From Prorocentrum cordatum (taxonomy: Eukaryota > Sar > Dinophyceae > Prorocentrales > Prorocentraceae): DNA of 64,000 nucleotides. Position 1 is the stretch's first letter, and the number at the start of each line of letters is the position of its first letter. Where the stretch lies: contig CAUYUJ010000337.1 of the NCBI GenBank assembly GCA_963575745.1, forward strand, positions 596,983-660,982, given 5' to 3'. The position numbers and the translations under genes are program-made. Below, one piece after another: positions 1-10,454 of this stretch. The notes under the pieces are model-generated. The model searched no databases, was not told where the DNA came from, and worked only from the letters and a program-made list of their open reading frames with translations.

Positions 1-1090
1 GAATAGATCGCATGAAGAGATATGCGCAGTTGTGCTCGCCCATTGGGCAACGCTCTGCACACAGCCACTGCGCGTTACATGCATGGCGAACGCCTGGGCA
101 ACTCTTGCAAACAGGATTCCTACATGCGCCTTCTGGCCCGTTGGCTTTACCTGGGCATCTGCTCTCCGCCTGAGGCGCGCAGTTAGGGTTAGGGTTCCAA
201 CAGGCCTCCGCCATGGAGACGGCGCTGTTGCTCCCTGGAGTAGATATCGCCCCTGATCTCGGTATCTTGGGTCTTCCCCTGCTTGCAGCGTTTGATCTGG
301 GGCGAACAAAGGCATTTTCTGGTGGTCTAGGCACGTGTAAAAGCTCCTCGTCCTTTTCGTTTTGCGTTATTGACTGAGCACGCGTAGCTGGTTGTCCAAC
401 CATCCCCTCATCCTCAACAACAGCTGGAATCGAGGGTTGCCAGTCACCTGAGGTGGCGGCAGCACGGAAGAAACCTTCTTTCAGTGGTGCGACGTTTAGC
501 TCGTAGTCCTCGTTCCTCTGTTTCTTGAGGTGAGGTGCAGGGGCTCGCCCTGTGGACTCCCTCTCATGCTTCGTCTGGGCCTCCGTCCTGTCCGCCTGAG
601 GCGTCAGGATGCTAGTGTCTTCATCGGATCCATCTGGAGACCATCTTTCGTCTTGAGCAGGGATGTCTTTTTCCATCATCACGGACAACGCTCGGCCCGG
701 GGAAATGTCGTTATTGATGTTGTCATAATCTCCCCCCATGGAATATATGTCATGATCTTTTTCAATTGGGTCATTACTGTCCTGCCCAAATTGTCCGTTA
801 AGTGCTATTGGGGCGGGAGCGTTGGCACTCGTATCCGCCCATTCGGTTGGGACGCCGGGGTGCGTATTCACGTTCTCTTGGACTTCCCCTGGCCGGCCGG
901 CTTCGCCAGCGGCAGTGGTGATAGCATGTGTAGCATTCGGAATTGGGTTGATTGACTCCGTCGATTTGGCACTCCATGACGAAAGCGCGCTTCGTCTAGT
1001 TCTCGCTGTTACGCCATCTCGCCCGTGCGGGTCTGGGGTCTGCTCACGATTACCGATCGGAACTCCAGCGGGGGAGACGCCCATCGACAT
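1..1090 (-). CDS. Partial Cys-rich protein of unknown function, open at the window edge
   Basis: A minus-strand frame stays free of stops from a TGA at 1244-1246 down to base 2, so at least 362 codons follow the ATG at 1088-1090 and the gene continues off the left edge. The middle is acidic and polar (for example IEKDHDIYSMGGDYDN). The last 60 visible residues are Cys-rich, with spaced pairs such as CRNPVCKSC and a CPMGEHNC end, as in zinc-binding segments. Base composition resembles the copia-type element to the right rather than the GC-rich giant element. It may be the N-terminal part of another retroelement polyprotein. I do not recognise the family. The long open frame is unlikely by chance at this moderate GC content. 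Confidence 0.5.
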   Translation of the reverse strand, partial: MSMGVSPAGVPIGNREQTPDPHGRDGVTARTRRSALSSWSAKSTESINPIPNATHAITTAAGEAGRPGEVQENVNTHPGVPTEWADTSANAPAPIALNGQFGQDSNDPIEKDHDIYSMGGDYDNINNDISPGRALSVMMEKDIPAQDERWSPDGSDEDTSILTPQADRTEAQTKHERESTGRAPAPHLKKQRNEDYELNVAPLKEGFFRAAATSGDWQPSIPAVVEDEGMVGQPATRAQSITQNEKDEELLHVPRPPENAFVRPRSNAASRGRPKIPRSGAISTPGSNSAVSMAEACWNPNPNCAPQAESRCPGKANGPEGACRNPVCKSCPGVRHACNAQWLCAERCPMGEHNCAYLFMRSI

Positions 1091-1246
1091 CCCCGATGCC
1101 CCCTCGGCACTTCTGCCCCTAGTTACCCGAGTGGCAATACATGAAGGAGGGGCGCGGTCCTGAATTAGACCGCCCTTGTTTGTGTCGTGTCCATCATGTT
1201 GTACAACGCGCCCGTCTGCGCTTCTCGAGTATTGGACACGATGTCA

Positions 1247-1735
1247 GTCTTATCATAGCTCATTCCCGCAGCGACTGAGTCGCGGGGCACATTTGAAAAT
1301 TATTTTTTTGGATGTGGCGGCCCCGCGTCGACTAAGTCGCGCGTTTCGGCTGATAACCAGTCTTTCCTCTGAGAATCGGGGTAATATGACAAAGGAATTA
1401 AGATCTCATGTTCACTCTGCTCAGGGAGAGAGGGGACGGGATGAGACATTGATAAGACAAGTATCCGTTAAGCAAGACTACTCGATCAGGAATGTGAAGG
1501 GAGGAAGCCGGCTGGCCTACGACCGACGACTCACGACGGCCGAGGGCTGGCGCGCGCCTTTTCTCTCCTGCAAGCCAAGGTTGGCTTGTTCGAGCAATCA
1601 TACAGATGCGGAGCGCAGCTGTTAGTTCCAGCGGACAGTGCAACGCATGCAAACTAAGTTATGTTCTAATTTAATATGAGGCGGAGAGGAGCGTATTTCC
1701 TCCCCCCCGATCCTTTGGGGGGTCACAGACCTCCC
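1247..1735. other. No gene seen
   Basis: This stretch separates the partial frame on the left from the tandem array on the right. Short frames exist on both strands but none has a recognisable motif. It is more AT-rich than the array that follows. Confidence 0.4.
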
Positions 1736-3771
1736 GGGACTGCCCCAGGCCGCTTCCAAATTGCCCACAACAGGCCACGCGGGCCGCACAGATGGTCAAG
1801 AAAGCCTCAAAAGGCCCCGAAGACGCCCAAGAGCACCCCAAGAGGACTCGAGATGGCTTGAAGATGGGCCGCGAGGGCCCGACGAGGGCCTTCAAGAGGC
1901 AAGCATCGGCCCGTTTCCCCTGGTAAAACGTACATTTTCAGCATACTCACTTGCTTCGTCTTCACTGTGCCCCAGACGCCCCCAAGGAGCCCCAACACAG
2001 CCCAAAAGAGACCCAAGATGGACCAAGACGGCCCAAAAGGGTCGACCTGTGGGGCTCACGGACCCCCCCGAGGCGGCCCACGAAGCCCCACAGCCGGCCC
2101 AGGAGGCCCCCAAGACAGCCTCAGGGAGACTCAAGAAAACCTCGTTCGAAATCATGTTTCCCGAAGCCTCTCCGGGAACATGACTTCTGGACTCCCAAGA
2201 CGCCCAAGAGGCCCACAAGACAGCCTCACCGAGGCCCAGGAGGGCCGGATATGGCTTGAAGATGGCCGACGAGGGCCCCAAGAGGGCCTTCAAGAGGCAA
2301 GCATCGGCCCGCTTCCCCGGGTAAAACGTACATGTTCAGCATACTCGCTCGCTTCGTCTTCGCAGTGCCCCAGACGCTCCCGAGGAGCCCCAACACAGCC
2401 CAATAGAGACCCAAGAAGGCCCAAGACGGCCCAAAAAGATCGCCCCGTTGGGCTCACGGACCCCAAGACGGCCCAAGAGGCCCCGAAGCCGGCCGAGGAG
2501 GCCTCCAAGACGGCCTCAGGGAGGCCCAAGAGGGCCTCGTTCGACATCATGTTCCCCGACGCCTCTCCGGGAACATGACTTCCGGGCTCCCAGGACGCCC
2601 AAGAGGCCCACAAGACAGGCTCAGCGAGGCCCCAGAGGGCCCGAGATGGCTTCAAGATGGCCGAAGAAGACCCCAAGAGGGCCTTCTTAAGGCAGAAATC
2701 GGCAAATTTTCAGCGTAAAACGTACATGTTCAGCATACTCGTTTGCTCCGTCTTCGCAGTGCCCCAGACGCCCCCGAGGAACCCAAACACAGCCCAAGAG
2801 AGACCCAACAGGGCCCAAGACGGCCAAAACAAAATCATCCCGTGGAGCTCACAGAACCCCCCAAGCCAGGAGGCCCCCAAGACGGCCCCAGGGAGGCCCA
2901 AGAGGGCCTCGTTCGAAATCATGTTCCTGGAAGCCTCTCTGGGAACATGACTTCCGGGTTCCCAGCACGGCCAGGAGGCCCACAAGACAGCTTCAGCAAG
3001 GCCCAGGAGGGCCCGACATGGCTTCAAGATGGCCGAAAAGGGCCCCACGAGGGCCTTCAAAAAGCAAAAATCAGCCCGTTCCCGTAGTAAGACGTACATT
3101 TTCAGCATGCCCCCCTGTTTCGTCTTCGCAGTGCCCCAGACGCCCCCGAGGAGCCGCAAAACAGCCCAAGAGAGACCCAAGAGGGCCCAAGACGGCCCAA
3201 AAGAGTCAGCCTGTGGGGCTGACGGAACCCCGCGAGACGGCCCAAGAGGCCCCCAAGACGGCCTCAAGAAGGCCCAAGGAAGCCTCGTTCGAAACCGTGT
3301 TCCCGGAAACCTCTCTGAACATGATTTCCGGGTTCCCAGGGCGCCAAACGACAGCCCCCAGAGGCCCCGGACACGCCTAAGATGGCCTCAGGACGGCCGA
3401 CGACGCCGCCAAAACGCCCCAAGTGCGCCTCCGGAGGCCCCTCCAAAGGGCCACAGAAGCCGAAAAACATACATGTTCAAATTGTTTTTGGAACGTTATT
3501 GCGCTCTCTCATGTTCCGCCTCCTCGCGGTCCCGGACCGCGTCAGAGGCCCTTCAGATCGCTCCAAGACGGCCGAAGAGGCTCCCAAGAAAGCCCAGAGA
3601 CGGCCCAGGAGGCCCCCCTGATAAGTCAAGAGGGCCTCGAGAGCGCCCCAAGAAGAGAGCCCCAACAGCGACCAAAGAGGGCCCGAAGAGCGCGTCATTT
3701 CGAGTGATCCAGCCTGAGAGGCTCTTAGACCGCCCCCGGAAGCCATCAAGAGGTCCCCAAGCAGCCCCGTG
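1736..3771. repeat. Tandem array of a ~390-bp unit, about 4-5 copies
   Basis: A shared block (TAAAACGTACATKTTCAGCA, then CCCCAGACGCYCC) starts near 1924, 2322, 2716 and 3088, with a weaker copy near 3463. Spacings are about 398, 394, 372 and 375 bp. Most of each unit is low-complexity GCCCAAGACGGCCC sequence, which keeps reading frames open on both strands, so the Pro/Arg-rich frames here are not genes. Each unit also carries a palindrome of about 30 nt with arms CATGTT...AACATG (for example 2153-2182, 2548-2577, 2920-2949). A related GC-rich array lies on the other side of the copia-type element. Confidence 0.85.
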
Positions 3772-4035
3772 AGTTTGAAGGGGGCTGGAAGGCCCAGCCA
3801 ACAGCTTCGCCTCAGGGGAAAGCCAAGCCCCCGCTCTGTTGTACCGTAGCAGCGATAGTCCCAGTGTGAGAGGAGATGCCATCTCAAGCAATCGGAAGAT
3901 CCTTTTGGTCTCGATAGCGATAGCGTGCCTCGCAATGCGGCGCAGTCATAATTGGGCGGCCGGCCGCTTGAGCCGACGCGGCCGCGGGCGCACGCTCGCT
4001 TCCGCTCCTCGCGCCCCTCAGCTCGCTTTAGAGTC
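3772..4035 (-). repeat. Candidate 3' LTR of the copia-type element
   Basis: This block matches 18978-19247 in the same orientation over its whole length, including the GCGGCCGGCCGCTTGAGCCG stretch, with scattered substitutions and small indels. It lies about 370 bp beyond the RNase H stop. It lacks clear TG...CA termini. It could instead be an independent dispersed repeat that happens to flank the element. Confidence 0.6.
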
Positions 4036-4401
4036 GGGAAGGGCGGGGGGGGCGAAGCGTGAGCCCGTCGCCCCTATACAGCAGGCGTCGCAGCTATCAT
4101 ACACAAGGACACACAAAAATAAGCGGTACTAAAGGAAGGTGGACCCGCTAGTAAGTTGCCTCGCATGTACGTGACGCACTCATCAGGCGGCGTCAGAACT
4201 TGATGCCTGGCCGCCCAGATATGGAGTATGTTTCTTCAGGTCAAGTTTGAAGGTCTGTATACCTCCCATGACATGTAGGAGCAGTTATCTGTCGATGCCC
4301 CCCTTGATATGACCATCCGCAGTCATATCGAGGGTGTCACGCCACTGAATGCTGCGCACGATTCCACGCTCCATCATGTGTCGTATCCAACTGACGTGTC
4401 C
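4036..4401. other. 3' non-coding part of the copia-type element
   Basis: This lies between the RNase H stop and the candidate 3' LTR. I see no long frame, and no clear polypurine tract on the minus strand next to the LTR, which would normally be expected. Confidence 0.4.
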
Positions 4402-5913
4402 TCAAAGGGTGCACTCAGTCGGCTTCGTCAAGTCTTTGCTTGACAAGGACTTAAAAACAGACTCAGCATCGATGGTCAAAGTGACCTTGATGCTCAGGCC
4501 ACCCAACTCAAGTATATCTTTCAACTGAGTGGGCGTGAGCGGCCCCGCGCGGAGCTCGCGCAGAGTCACAATCGTGGGATAACAGTCCCCCAAAGTATGG
4601 GCTGCTGCTAGTGACTCTGCTAAACCGCTCGAGCGGACCCGCTCGCGGTGAGACTTGCAGTACGCATCAATCAAGTGAACGACAAGCTTACCGGATGACG
4701 TGTTTCCACGTCGCAGCATGTCTGCCCCGCGAATACCATAGCCCCTGACGTCGTCAACGGCGCCTCCACTCAGGCGTCGATATCCTGAGTCGCTATGTAG
4801 GCCGACGTCGCCCGTTGGATTCATCGCCTGGTAGACGATCTTCTTCGGGCAGGCCTGTAGAGTTATTGTGATCGCGTTCAATCGTCGCACTTGAATGTTG
4901 GTCGGTTCTTGAACACGTTGCAGAGATACAACATGCACCATCAACCACACCTGGGTGATTAGTGCATACGCCAGCGCACCCCTGAGGCAGACAAACATGT
5001 CTGCCACCATCTTGGTTGCCTGAGCGTCGACGTCGGCGCCGGTTACTTCTCGATGTTGTATAGGACTGAGCTGTTTGATATATTCACATGGGTCCAAAGT
5101 AACATTGCCGTCCTCGTCCTTGGTGTATGTCACAGCACAAATTGTAAATGTGTGCTTGTTGCTTTTACACTTACCAAAAGGTATCTTCAACGCATTCGAC
5201 ATACTTGCCAATGGTGGCCTCAGTACACCGGCCATATTGATGTCATCAACATGCTTGGCCGTGAGCAAGTTGTTGCTCGTCTCGAACTCATCGTCGCAGG
5301 ACATGGGTCGGAGACCACATTCTCTGGAGGTCCTCCTGAGCTTAAGTGAGAGAGCCCGTGGAGCGCCTTTGGTGCCTGTGCCTGGCTTCAAGCACTGTAG
5401 GAAGTGCTTTGACTCGTCGTAGTGCCCGAATCCTGGGAGAGCTCGGCCGATCCAGGCGGCGAAGTAAATCACACCGCGCGTTCCACCAGTAGGCTCAGCA
5501 AGATCCTGACAGGTCAATCCCTTCAGGAAGGCCACGTTGAAGTCGAGGGAAGCAGTGACCCACTGGTTCTTGCACGCTGCCGTGCTAGCGAGTAACCTCT
5601 GGCTCGACCGTCTCGCTGTTACCGAAAATGTGTCTACGTCGAAGTCTTCAAAGTCCATGAAGCCTCGGGGAACCAAGCGTAGTCGGATGGTGCATTCCAT
5701 CTCGCCCTTCCCGTTCTTCACGAACTTCCAAGTGTGCACGTACCTCGAAGTCATGATGTTCGACGCTTCAGCTCTCTTGCATCTTAAAGCATTTGTTGCC
5801 GAACCATGTCTTGAATTCAGTGCAGAGGGCCTTCGATACTTTATCGGGATTCGCCTCAATGTCAACTGTAGTGAGAAAGCCGTCTCCCTTGACGACCACA
5901 GCTCGCTCTGCAA
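4402..5913 (-). pseudogene. Copia-type reverse transcriptase and RNase H, decayed
   Basis: This 503-codon frame matches the Ty1/copia RT layout. Near residues 57-75 is the conserved TWKFVKNG segment and the following RLRLVPRGF. Then come motif A (ASLDFNVAFLKG, catalytic Asp present) and motif C, read as KHVDD where YVDD is usual. The RNase H part follows (GLHSDSGYRRLSG, then LVVHLIDAYCKSH) with eroded acidic residues. An upstream part of the RT fingers seems missing or in another frame. A His in place of Tyr in motif C and the missing segments suggest an inactive copy. It ends with a normal stop at 4402. Confidence 0.8.
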
Positions 5914-5985
5914 CGGCGGTAACGCATACTTGCATTGTGGTCACTCGGCCGGCATGTCATATCATATGTTGCTGCTCGGACAAGA

Positions 5986-6567
5986 CTACCTTCGACATTT
6001 CTGCCGTAAAACATTGTTTCGACCATTCTCGTCTGAGTCGAGTCCGTAGCTGCCGTCTTCGACCATGGTGCACATGGGGGCGTAGTACGTCTTCCCGGTA
6101 TCGGGGTCGCGAGTGCGCCCCCACTTCGGCAGGTGTCCCCGCTGTTCATCCGCTACAGTGATCAGCACATTTTGATCTGGAACCATCTGTGTAGGCATGG
6201 CGAAGAGGTCCTCCGGTGGAGTTGCCACCAGCAGTTCCCTTTCCTCTTGTAGTTCTGCATGCCGCACCTCCATAACATGCGACTCAAGATCAGCCTCTGA
6301 TGCTTCGGAAATCGTAGAGAGCCGTCCGTCATCATGTGATGGTTCGGCTTCTGAAGCTCTTCTTGCGGCTCCACCTGGCGTTGGTGTATCTGCCAATTCC
6401 TCAAATTCTGACACGTCCTGATCAAAACCTGCTTGAGGTTTAGTGGTCTTCGGGCAGCTGGTAATTCGTGAATGTGCTGGTCCAGCTATATCGTCCATAT
6501 TCAGAGCAATTCCTTCTGCTTCATAAAAATGAAATCCTGCATTCACGTCGTTGTCGGGGTGGGCCAC
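5986..6567 (-). pseudogene. Acidic linker between integrase and RT of the copia-type polyprotein
   Basis: This 193-codon frame is rich in Glu, Asp, Ser and Pro and has no catalytic motif. It starts with a His/Asp-rich stretch that appears to continue from the integrase C-terminus and ends close to the RT frame. Copia polyproteins commonly have a variable, disordered linker here. Function is inferred from position only. Confidence 0.55.
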
Positions 6568-6625
6568 TGTCCAGCTGTCGGCATACGTAACCAGAGGTAG
6601 ATACCCTTGGCTAGCCTGATCGAAG

Positions 6626-7239
6626 CTACATTCTCAATGCGAAAGAAGTTTGTGATAAGGTACTGTAGAGAGCCACGAGTACCTTAGGAGATACACGACT
6701 TGGCGTCGCCATCTGAAGCGTCCCTTTCTTGGTCGGCACATGGCCGAAGGTCAGAGCAGGTCTCCCCGCTGATAGGCTGGCTACGAATGTTAACACTGTG
6801 CGTAGTGCAGTGTCGTCGGAGCCAATCTCTCGGGCTATGAGTGCTTCAATGTATAATGAATGCCTTGCATCGCCGCATTGTACTTGAACATCTCGATTGC
6901 CCACTTGGATGATGACCTGGCCCCTTTTTCGGGACCATTCTTTACAACTGGGAACGGGCCATTCCAGCCTCCCCAGTCATTCTTCGTGGTCGTCGGGCGA
7001 TGGTAATCGACCAAGTCTCCTTCATCGTAATACTGCTGACCAGTAATGGTCGTTTTAGTGCGTAAGCCGCGATTGGTCTTAGCTGCTGCTGTGGCCTGTG
7101 TGATAGGTTCAATGCATGCCCTGCGTATCGTCTGTTCACGAGAGTGGCCCGACGTTTCCGTCTGCTGCTCGTGGTCCAAGACAGGTAGGTCAGGGAGCAT
7201 TGCAGGTTGCCGCCCAAATAGACCGTTATATGTAGACAC
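6626..7239 (-). pseudogene. Integrase C-terminal region, two overlapping broken frames
   Basis: The upstream frame (6835-7239) contains YNGLFGRQPAMLPDL, the F-G-R-x-P segment commonly found downstream of the copia integrase core. It is followed by a basic stretch and a WGGWNGPFPVV segment resembling the GPF-V fold of integrase C-termini. The second frame (6626-6904) carries on from KYNA/QCGDARHSLYIEAL in another phase, so at least one frameshift separates them. Homology is by motif resemblance and position between the integrase core and RT. Confidence 0.6.
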
Positions 7240-7447
7240 CTCGCTGTAGAAGGTGAACGCGTTGGCGGCGAACAGGGCTTCATGCAGTTGTCAGGTGAGC
7301 ACAAGAGGTATATCTAACCGATTGAGTTCAGCCTCCATGACGTGAATAAATGGCGTAGGATGCCATTTCTGGTCTCGATCGTTGCCACGCGCACGTGTCC
7401 TTAGTTCAGTTCCCTATGCCTTGAGGAGTGATTTCGCAGCGTCGTTG

Positions 7448-7735
7448 TTAAAGGGCGCCCCCTCCATCAGAGCAGAGCACCTTTGCCGGTCCAAACTGCA
7501 TCCAGCACTGATGATATGCATCCAGGATACTGGCCATAGTCTCGTCTGGTACCTCAATCCCAGTAGCATACCGTATACAGCGATCGATAATGTGGAAGAT
7601 AGTGTGCTCTTGTTTGTAACGCATCAGATCACGTTCCACCTCCTCATTAAATTTGCCAGGTAATGCAGTAGGAGGGCATAACAGCGTGCCCAGGCTTGTC
7701 CCAAGCACTGCATTCTCGGCATGTGTCGCAGACAC
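7448..7735 (-). pseudogene. Integrase catalytic core fragment (rve-like)
   Basis: The frame contains a basic, polar lead-in (KFNEEVERDLMRYK), the first catalytic Asp context (FHIIDRCIRYATG) and, about 55 residues later, the second (KVLCSDGGGAL). This is the D...D spacing of retroviral-type integrases, which join element cDNA to host DNA. The third acidic residue should lie further on at lower coordinates, but the frame breaks there. It directly follows the HHCC segment in the polyprotein order. Confidence 0.75.
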
Positions 7736-8279
7736 CTTTTACTAGGTTGAGTCTGACATTGTCCAGACCTACCTTGCTTGATATGAGTATCATCTTAGGC
7801 TCCTTCGCATGGAACCAACGTAAGTGTAACTTTCGCAACTCGCGCGTTACCGCGCAGGGGTCAAGGCTTCGAGAATTTTGGGGACTGATTTGTACATCGA
7901 ACCCTGACCAGTCTGGTAGTCGTGGTCGTGCAGCAGGGTCCCCCGCTGGTGGCGGTGGAGGTGCTTCTCCACCTTGTTGTCGACCACGTCTGACTCTAAC
8001 CTGTGGTAGTCGGAGATGGCCATCCGAACAACCAGCTCCACTCGAGGAAGGTTGCCCTGCAGCAGGTTCAGCAGCATGTCTTCCTCCAATAATGTCGTGG
8101 CTGCTTGCGCCCGCTGTAGGTCCAGCTCTGGAGCCGGGCCTCGGTGCTCTCAGCCGCGTAAGCGGCGAAGCGGCTGGCGCCTCGGGTGGTGGCGCTGCTA
8201 ATTCAGCAAGATCTCGCGGTGCAGGTCCTGCTGCCGGCTCGGCAAAAACCGGCGGCATCTGTGCATGATGGTCGGGCAA
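7647..8279 (-). pseudogene. Pre-integrase zinc-binding (HHCC) segment with Pro/Ala-rich lead-in
   Basis: The C-terminal part reads LHLRWFHAK...VCDTCRECSAWDKPGH, giving the H-x4-H...C-x2-C pattern of the zinc-binding domain that precedes copia integrases. The N-terminal 120 residues are Pro/Ala-rich and probably partly out of frame. Another frame at 7847-8089 carries a His/Asp-rich segment that may belong to the same polyprotein. The integrase core follows at lower coordinates in a different frame. Confidence 0.65.
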
Positions 8280-8390
8280 CTGCCAAGGCTTGGCAAAATT
8301 GCATCTGCCAGGTGTTAGCGCGTGTCCAGTCTTGTTCTTCCCTTAGTCCTTCTTACAGCTCGGACATTCCCAATTGTAGTCGTGATTATC

Positions 8391-9324
8391 CTACCGCCTG
8401 CAGTGTCTAGGATCTCTATCATGAGAGGGAGAATGCACGTTAACGATATCCGCGCATGCAGGACAACCGAGCCCCTCCGATGGTGGCCCCGCAATCGAGC
8501 CGTCAGGTTGTCGAGGGAGACTCGGGCCATCCAAATCGCATCCCCGTGCGTTAGTGACCAACGCGGTGGACGAATACGGGTAGCCACTGAAATCTTCACG
8601 AGTTACCTGGAAGAGACTGTGCGCGATCTGAACAGCCTCGACGAAGAGCGACTGCATCTTTGAAGGATACTGTGCAGCCATGGACAGTTCCCTGTTACAT
8701 ACCGACGCGTGTTGATGATGGCCAGTACATCGTTTTCGAACAAAAAAGGAGAGTAAAATACGATGGTTGGCCATGATCTCGGTCGGTTGTCGTACCAGTA
8801 CCCCATGGGAGTCACGTAAGGCAGTAGTGCATTGACCCATGTTCACCTTGCAGGTGCCCTTGCTTTTGGCCAAAGTAATCCACGGTGGTACCTGGTCCAC
8901 CCAAGTCCCCACTGGTTGTTCTCGAAAGTAGAATCGCCGAATAGCATTTTGACGTACGGCCACCTTCCCACATAACTTGATATGTGGTAAGTCTTCTTTA
9001 CGAGGTGCATGCCAAGTGTCGTAGTTAACCTTTGCATTGAAACAGGAAGGTCAACCAGTTGTCATGCAGTTGGGCTGTAGCATGACAACCTTAACGAATG
9101 TCTAGATAATGCATCGCCGCATCTTGGACATCTTCGTTGCCAAGGTTAACAAAGGCGCGTTTATCGAGGTTTGCCCCTGAAGACAGACCCAGGCTGAATG
9201 CTAATTTGGAGATGCCTCCAACTCCCCCACACAATTCTAACGCATCTACCTTGTTCTGTCGTCCGTAGCACAAGGTGGGGATTATGGAGAATACATGCGC
9301 ATAGGGTCCAGCAGGTTGCCCCGC
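8391..9324 (-). pseudogene. Cytosine-methyltransferase-like module of the copia-type element
   Basis: Three collinear segments resemble C5-methyltransferase motifs. The first is ALELCGGVGGISKLAF (motif I, SAM loop) just after 9273. The second is LQPNCMTTG followed, after a one-base shift, by PSCFNAKVNYDTWH (position of the catalytic PC motif). The third is FREQPVGTWVDQVPPW (position of ENV motif VI). The C-terminus has VNMGQC, RQPTEIMANHRILL and KRCTGHHQHA, a Cys/His pattern also seen in the Pol of the giant element. Methyltransferase capture by dinoflagellate retrotransposons is reported in the literature. At least one frameshift and a TAG interrupt this copy. A hairpin repeat (9311-9324) lies in frame at its N-terminus. 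Confidence 0.55.
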
Positions 9325-9598
9325 AGGTAGTGCGACGAAGGTCTCCTTTCCATCGTCGCTGTCCGTGTCGGAGTCCAGAGGTACGTCGGTGTAGTACGTG
9401 CTACATCCAAGTCCTTTCAGGTCGTCTCCGCAGTCGACTAGTTCGGGTATCTTGCGCGGTTTGATGCAAGCTTATTTGTCTGTTTTCTGTTTTTCGTTTT
9501 GTTTTATTCGGGCATCGGTTGGTGGTGATGTCTGCTATACTGACTCAGGTGAGCTTAGTGTCGGAAATTCGGGAATAGAGGGGATTACGCGGCCGCGC

Positions 9599-9931
9599 TC
9601 AATCGAAAGGCAAGGGGCGATCGTCATCGATGATCGCCACTCGCCTTGAGCGTGGACGTGAACTGCCATCTCCCAAGAAAGTCGGTTCCGGCTGCTCCCA
9701 GTACTGGTGCGTTGTAGTTGTGCCCGATAGGCTGGTCCTGGATCTTGATGTATTGGATGATCGTGTTGTCGTCCAGGTCCATGGCCACCCGTCTAACAAC
9801 ATTGTCCCACTCGGGGCCATCCTTAGGAGACTGAACGTAAGTACGAGCTCCTTTAACAACTCGAATATGGATACTAAGATGTACAGCGCTCGAGTGATTT
9901 CTTGCCGCTTTCTGTAAATCCATCGGATCAA
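9599..9931 (-). pseudogene. Unassigned segment of the copia-type polyprotein
   Basis: Two overlapping frames exist. The one at 9624-9923 looks more protein-like, with IHIRVVKGARTYVQSPKDGP and NTIIQYIKIQDQPIGHNYN. It lies between the two methyltransferase-like segments. I do not recognise a domain. Confidence 0.35.
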
Positions 9932-10022
9932 TTAACCTTGCGGTCGAGATCGCTAGAGTCTGATTGCGCCATTCGGCCTTCTGAACACCTTGTCCGTACC
10001 AGTCTAGAATATGCTCAGTAGG

Positions 10023-10454
10023 TTATGCAGGTTTCCCTGCTGGGCTGCATGCGCATCGCCATAGGTTGGTCGGGATGCGCGCGCACGTAGTCGCCACTTG
10101 CAGATACGATCCGCCGGGCAACGTTTTAGTGCGGTCGTGCTTGAGGCCGAAATGGCAGAAACGCACACGCATGACATGTAAATCAAGATCTTCAATAGCT
10201 TCTCGTATGGGACCTTGTTTCCAGAAGTATCCCGGTGGTCCCACAAGTACAATGGTCATACGTCGTGCCCGAGCCTTGCACATCAGATGTTGTATGCGCT
10301 GGTCGCGTGGCCCTGCCCTCTTACCAGGCAGCCTCACATGCCAGTCAGCAGGTATTACCACCCACAACAAGTGGTAATCACCCGAGAGTAATGCACCCAC
10401 ATACTGTGTACCAATTGGGGTCATTACCTCTGCATGTGTAATACGGTCACACAT
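10023..10454 (-). pseudogene. Second methyltransferase-like tail segment
   Basis: The frame reads VGPPGYFWKQGPI, then MRVRFCHFGLKHD, then SYLQVATTC and NLWRC. This resembles the part after motif VI of the methyltransferase-like modules in this window: an aromatic pair, then C-x-x-G, then a T/N segment ending in Cys. It ends in an AGKPA hairpin copy followed immediately by a stop (10027-10040). It may be the remains of a duplicated or rearranged module. Confidence 0.4.

Noticed and set aside
183-196. Telomere-like TTAGGGTTAGGGTT
   Set aside because: Only two repeats, and they lie inside a long open frame where they encode Asn-Pro repeats. No terminal array.
3029-3772. Plus-strand Pro/Arg-rich frame of 247 codons and its neighbours
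   Set aside because: Runs through the 390-bp tandem array. The repeat keeps several frames open on both strands.
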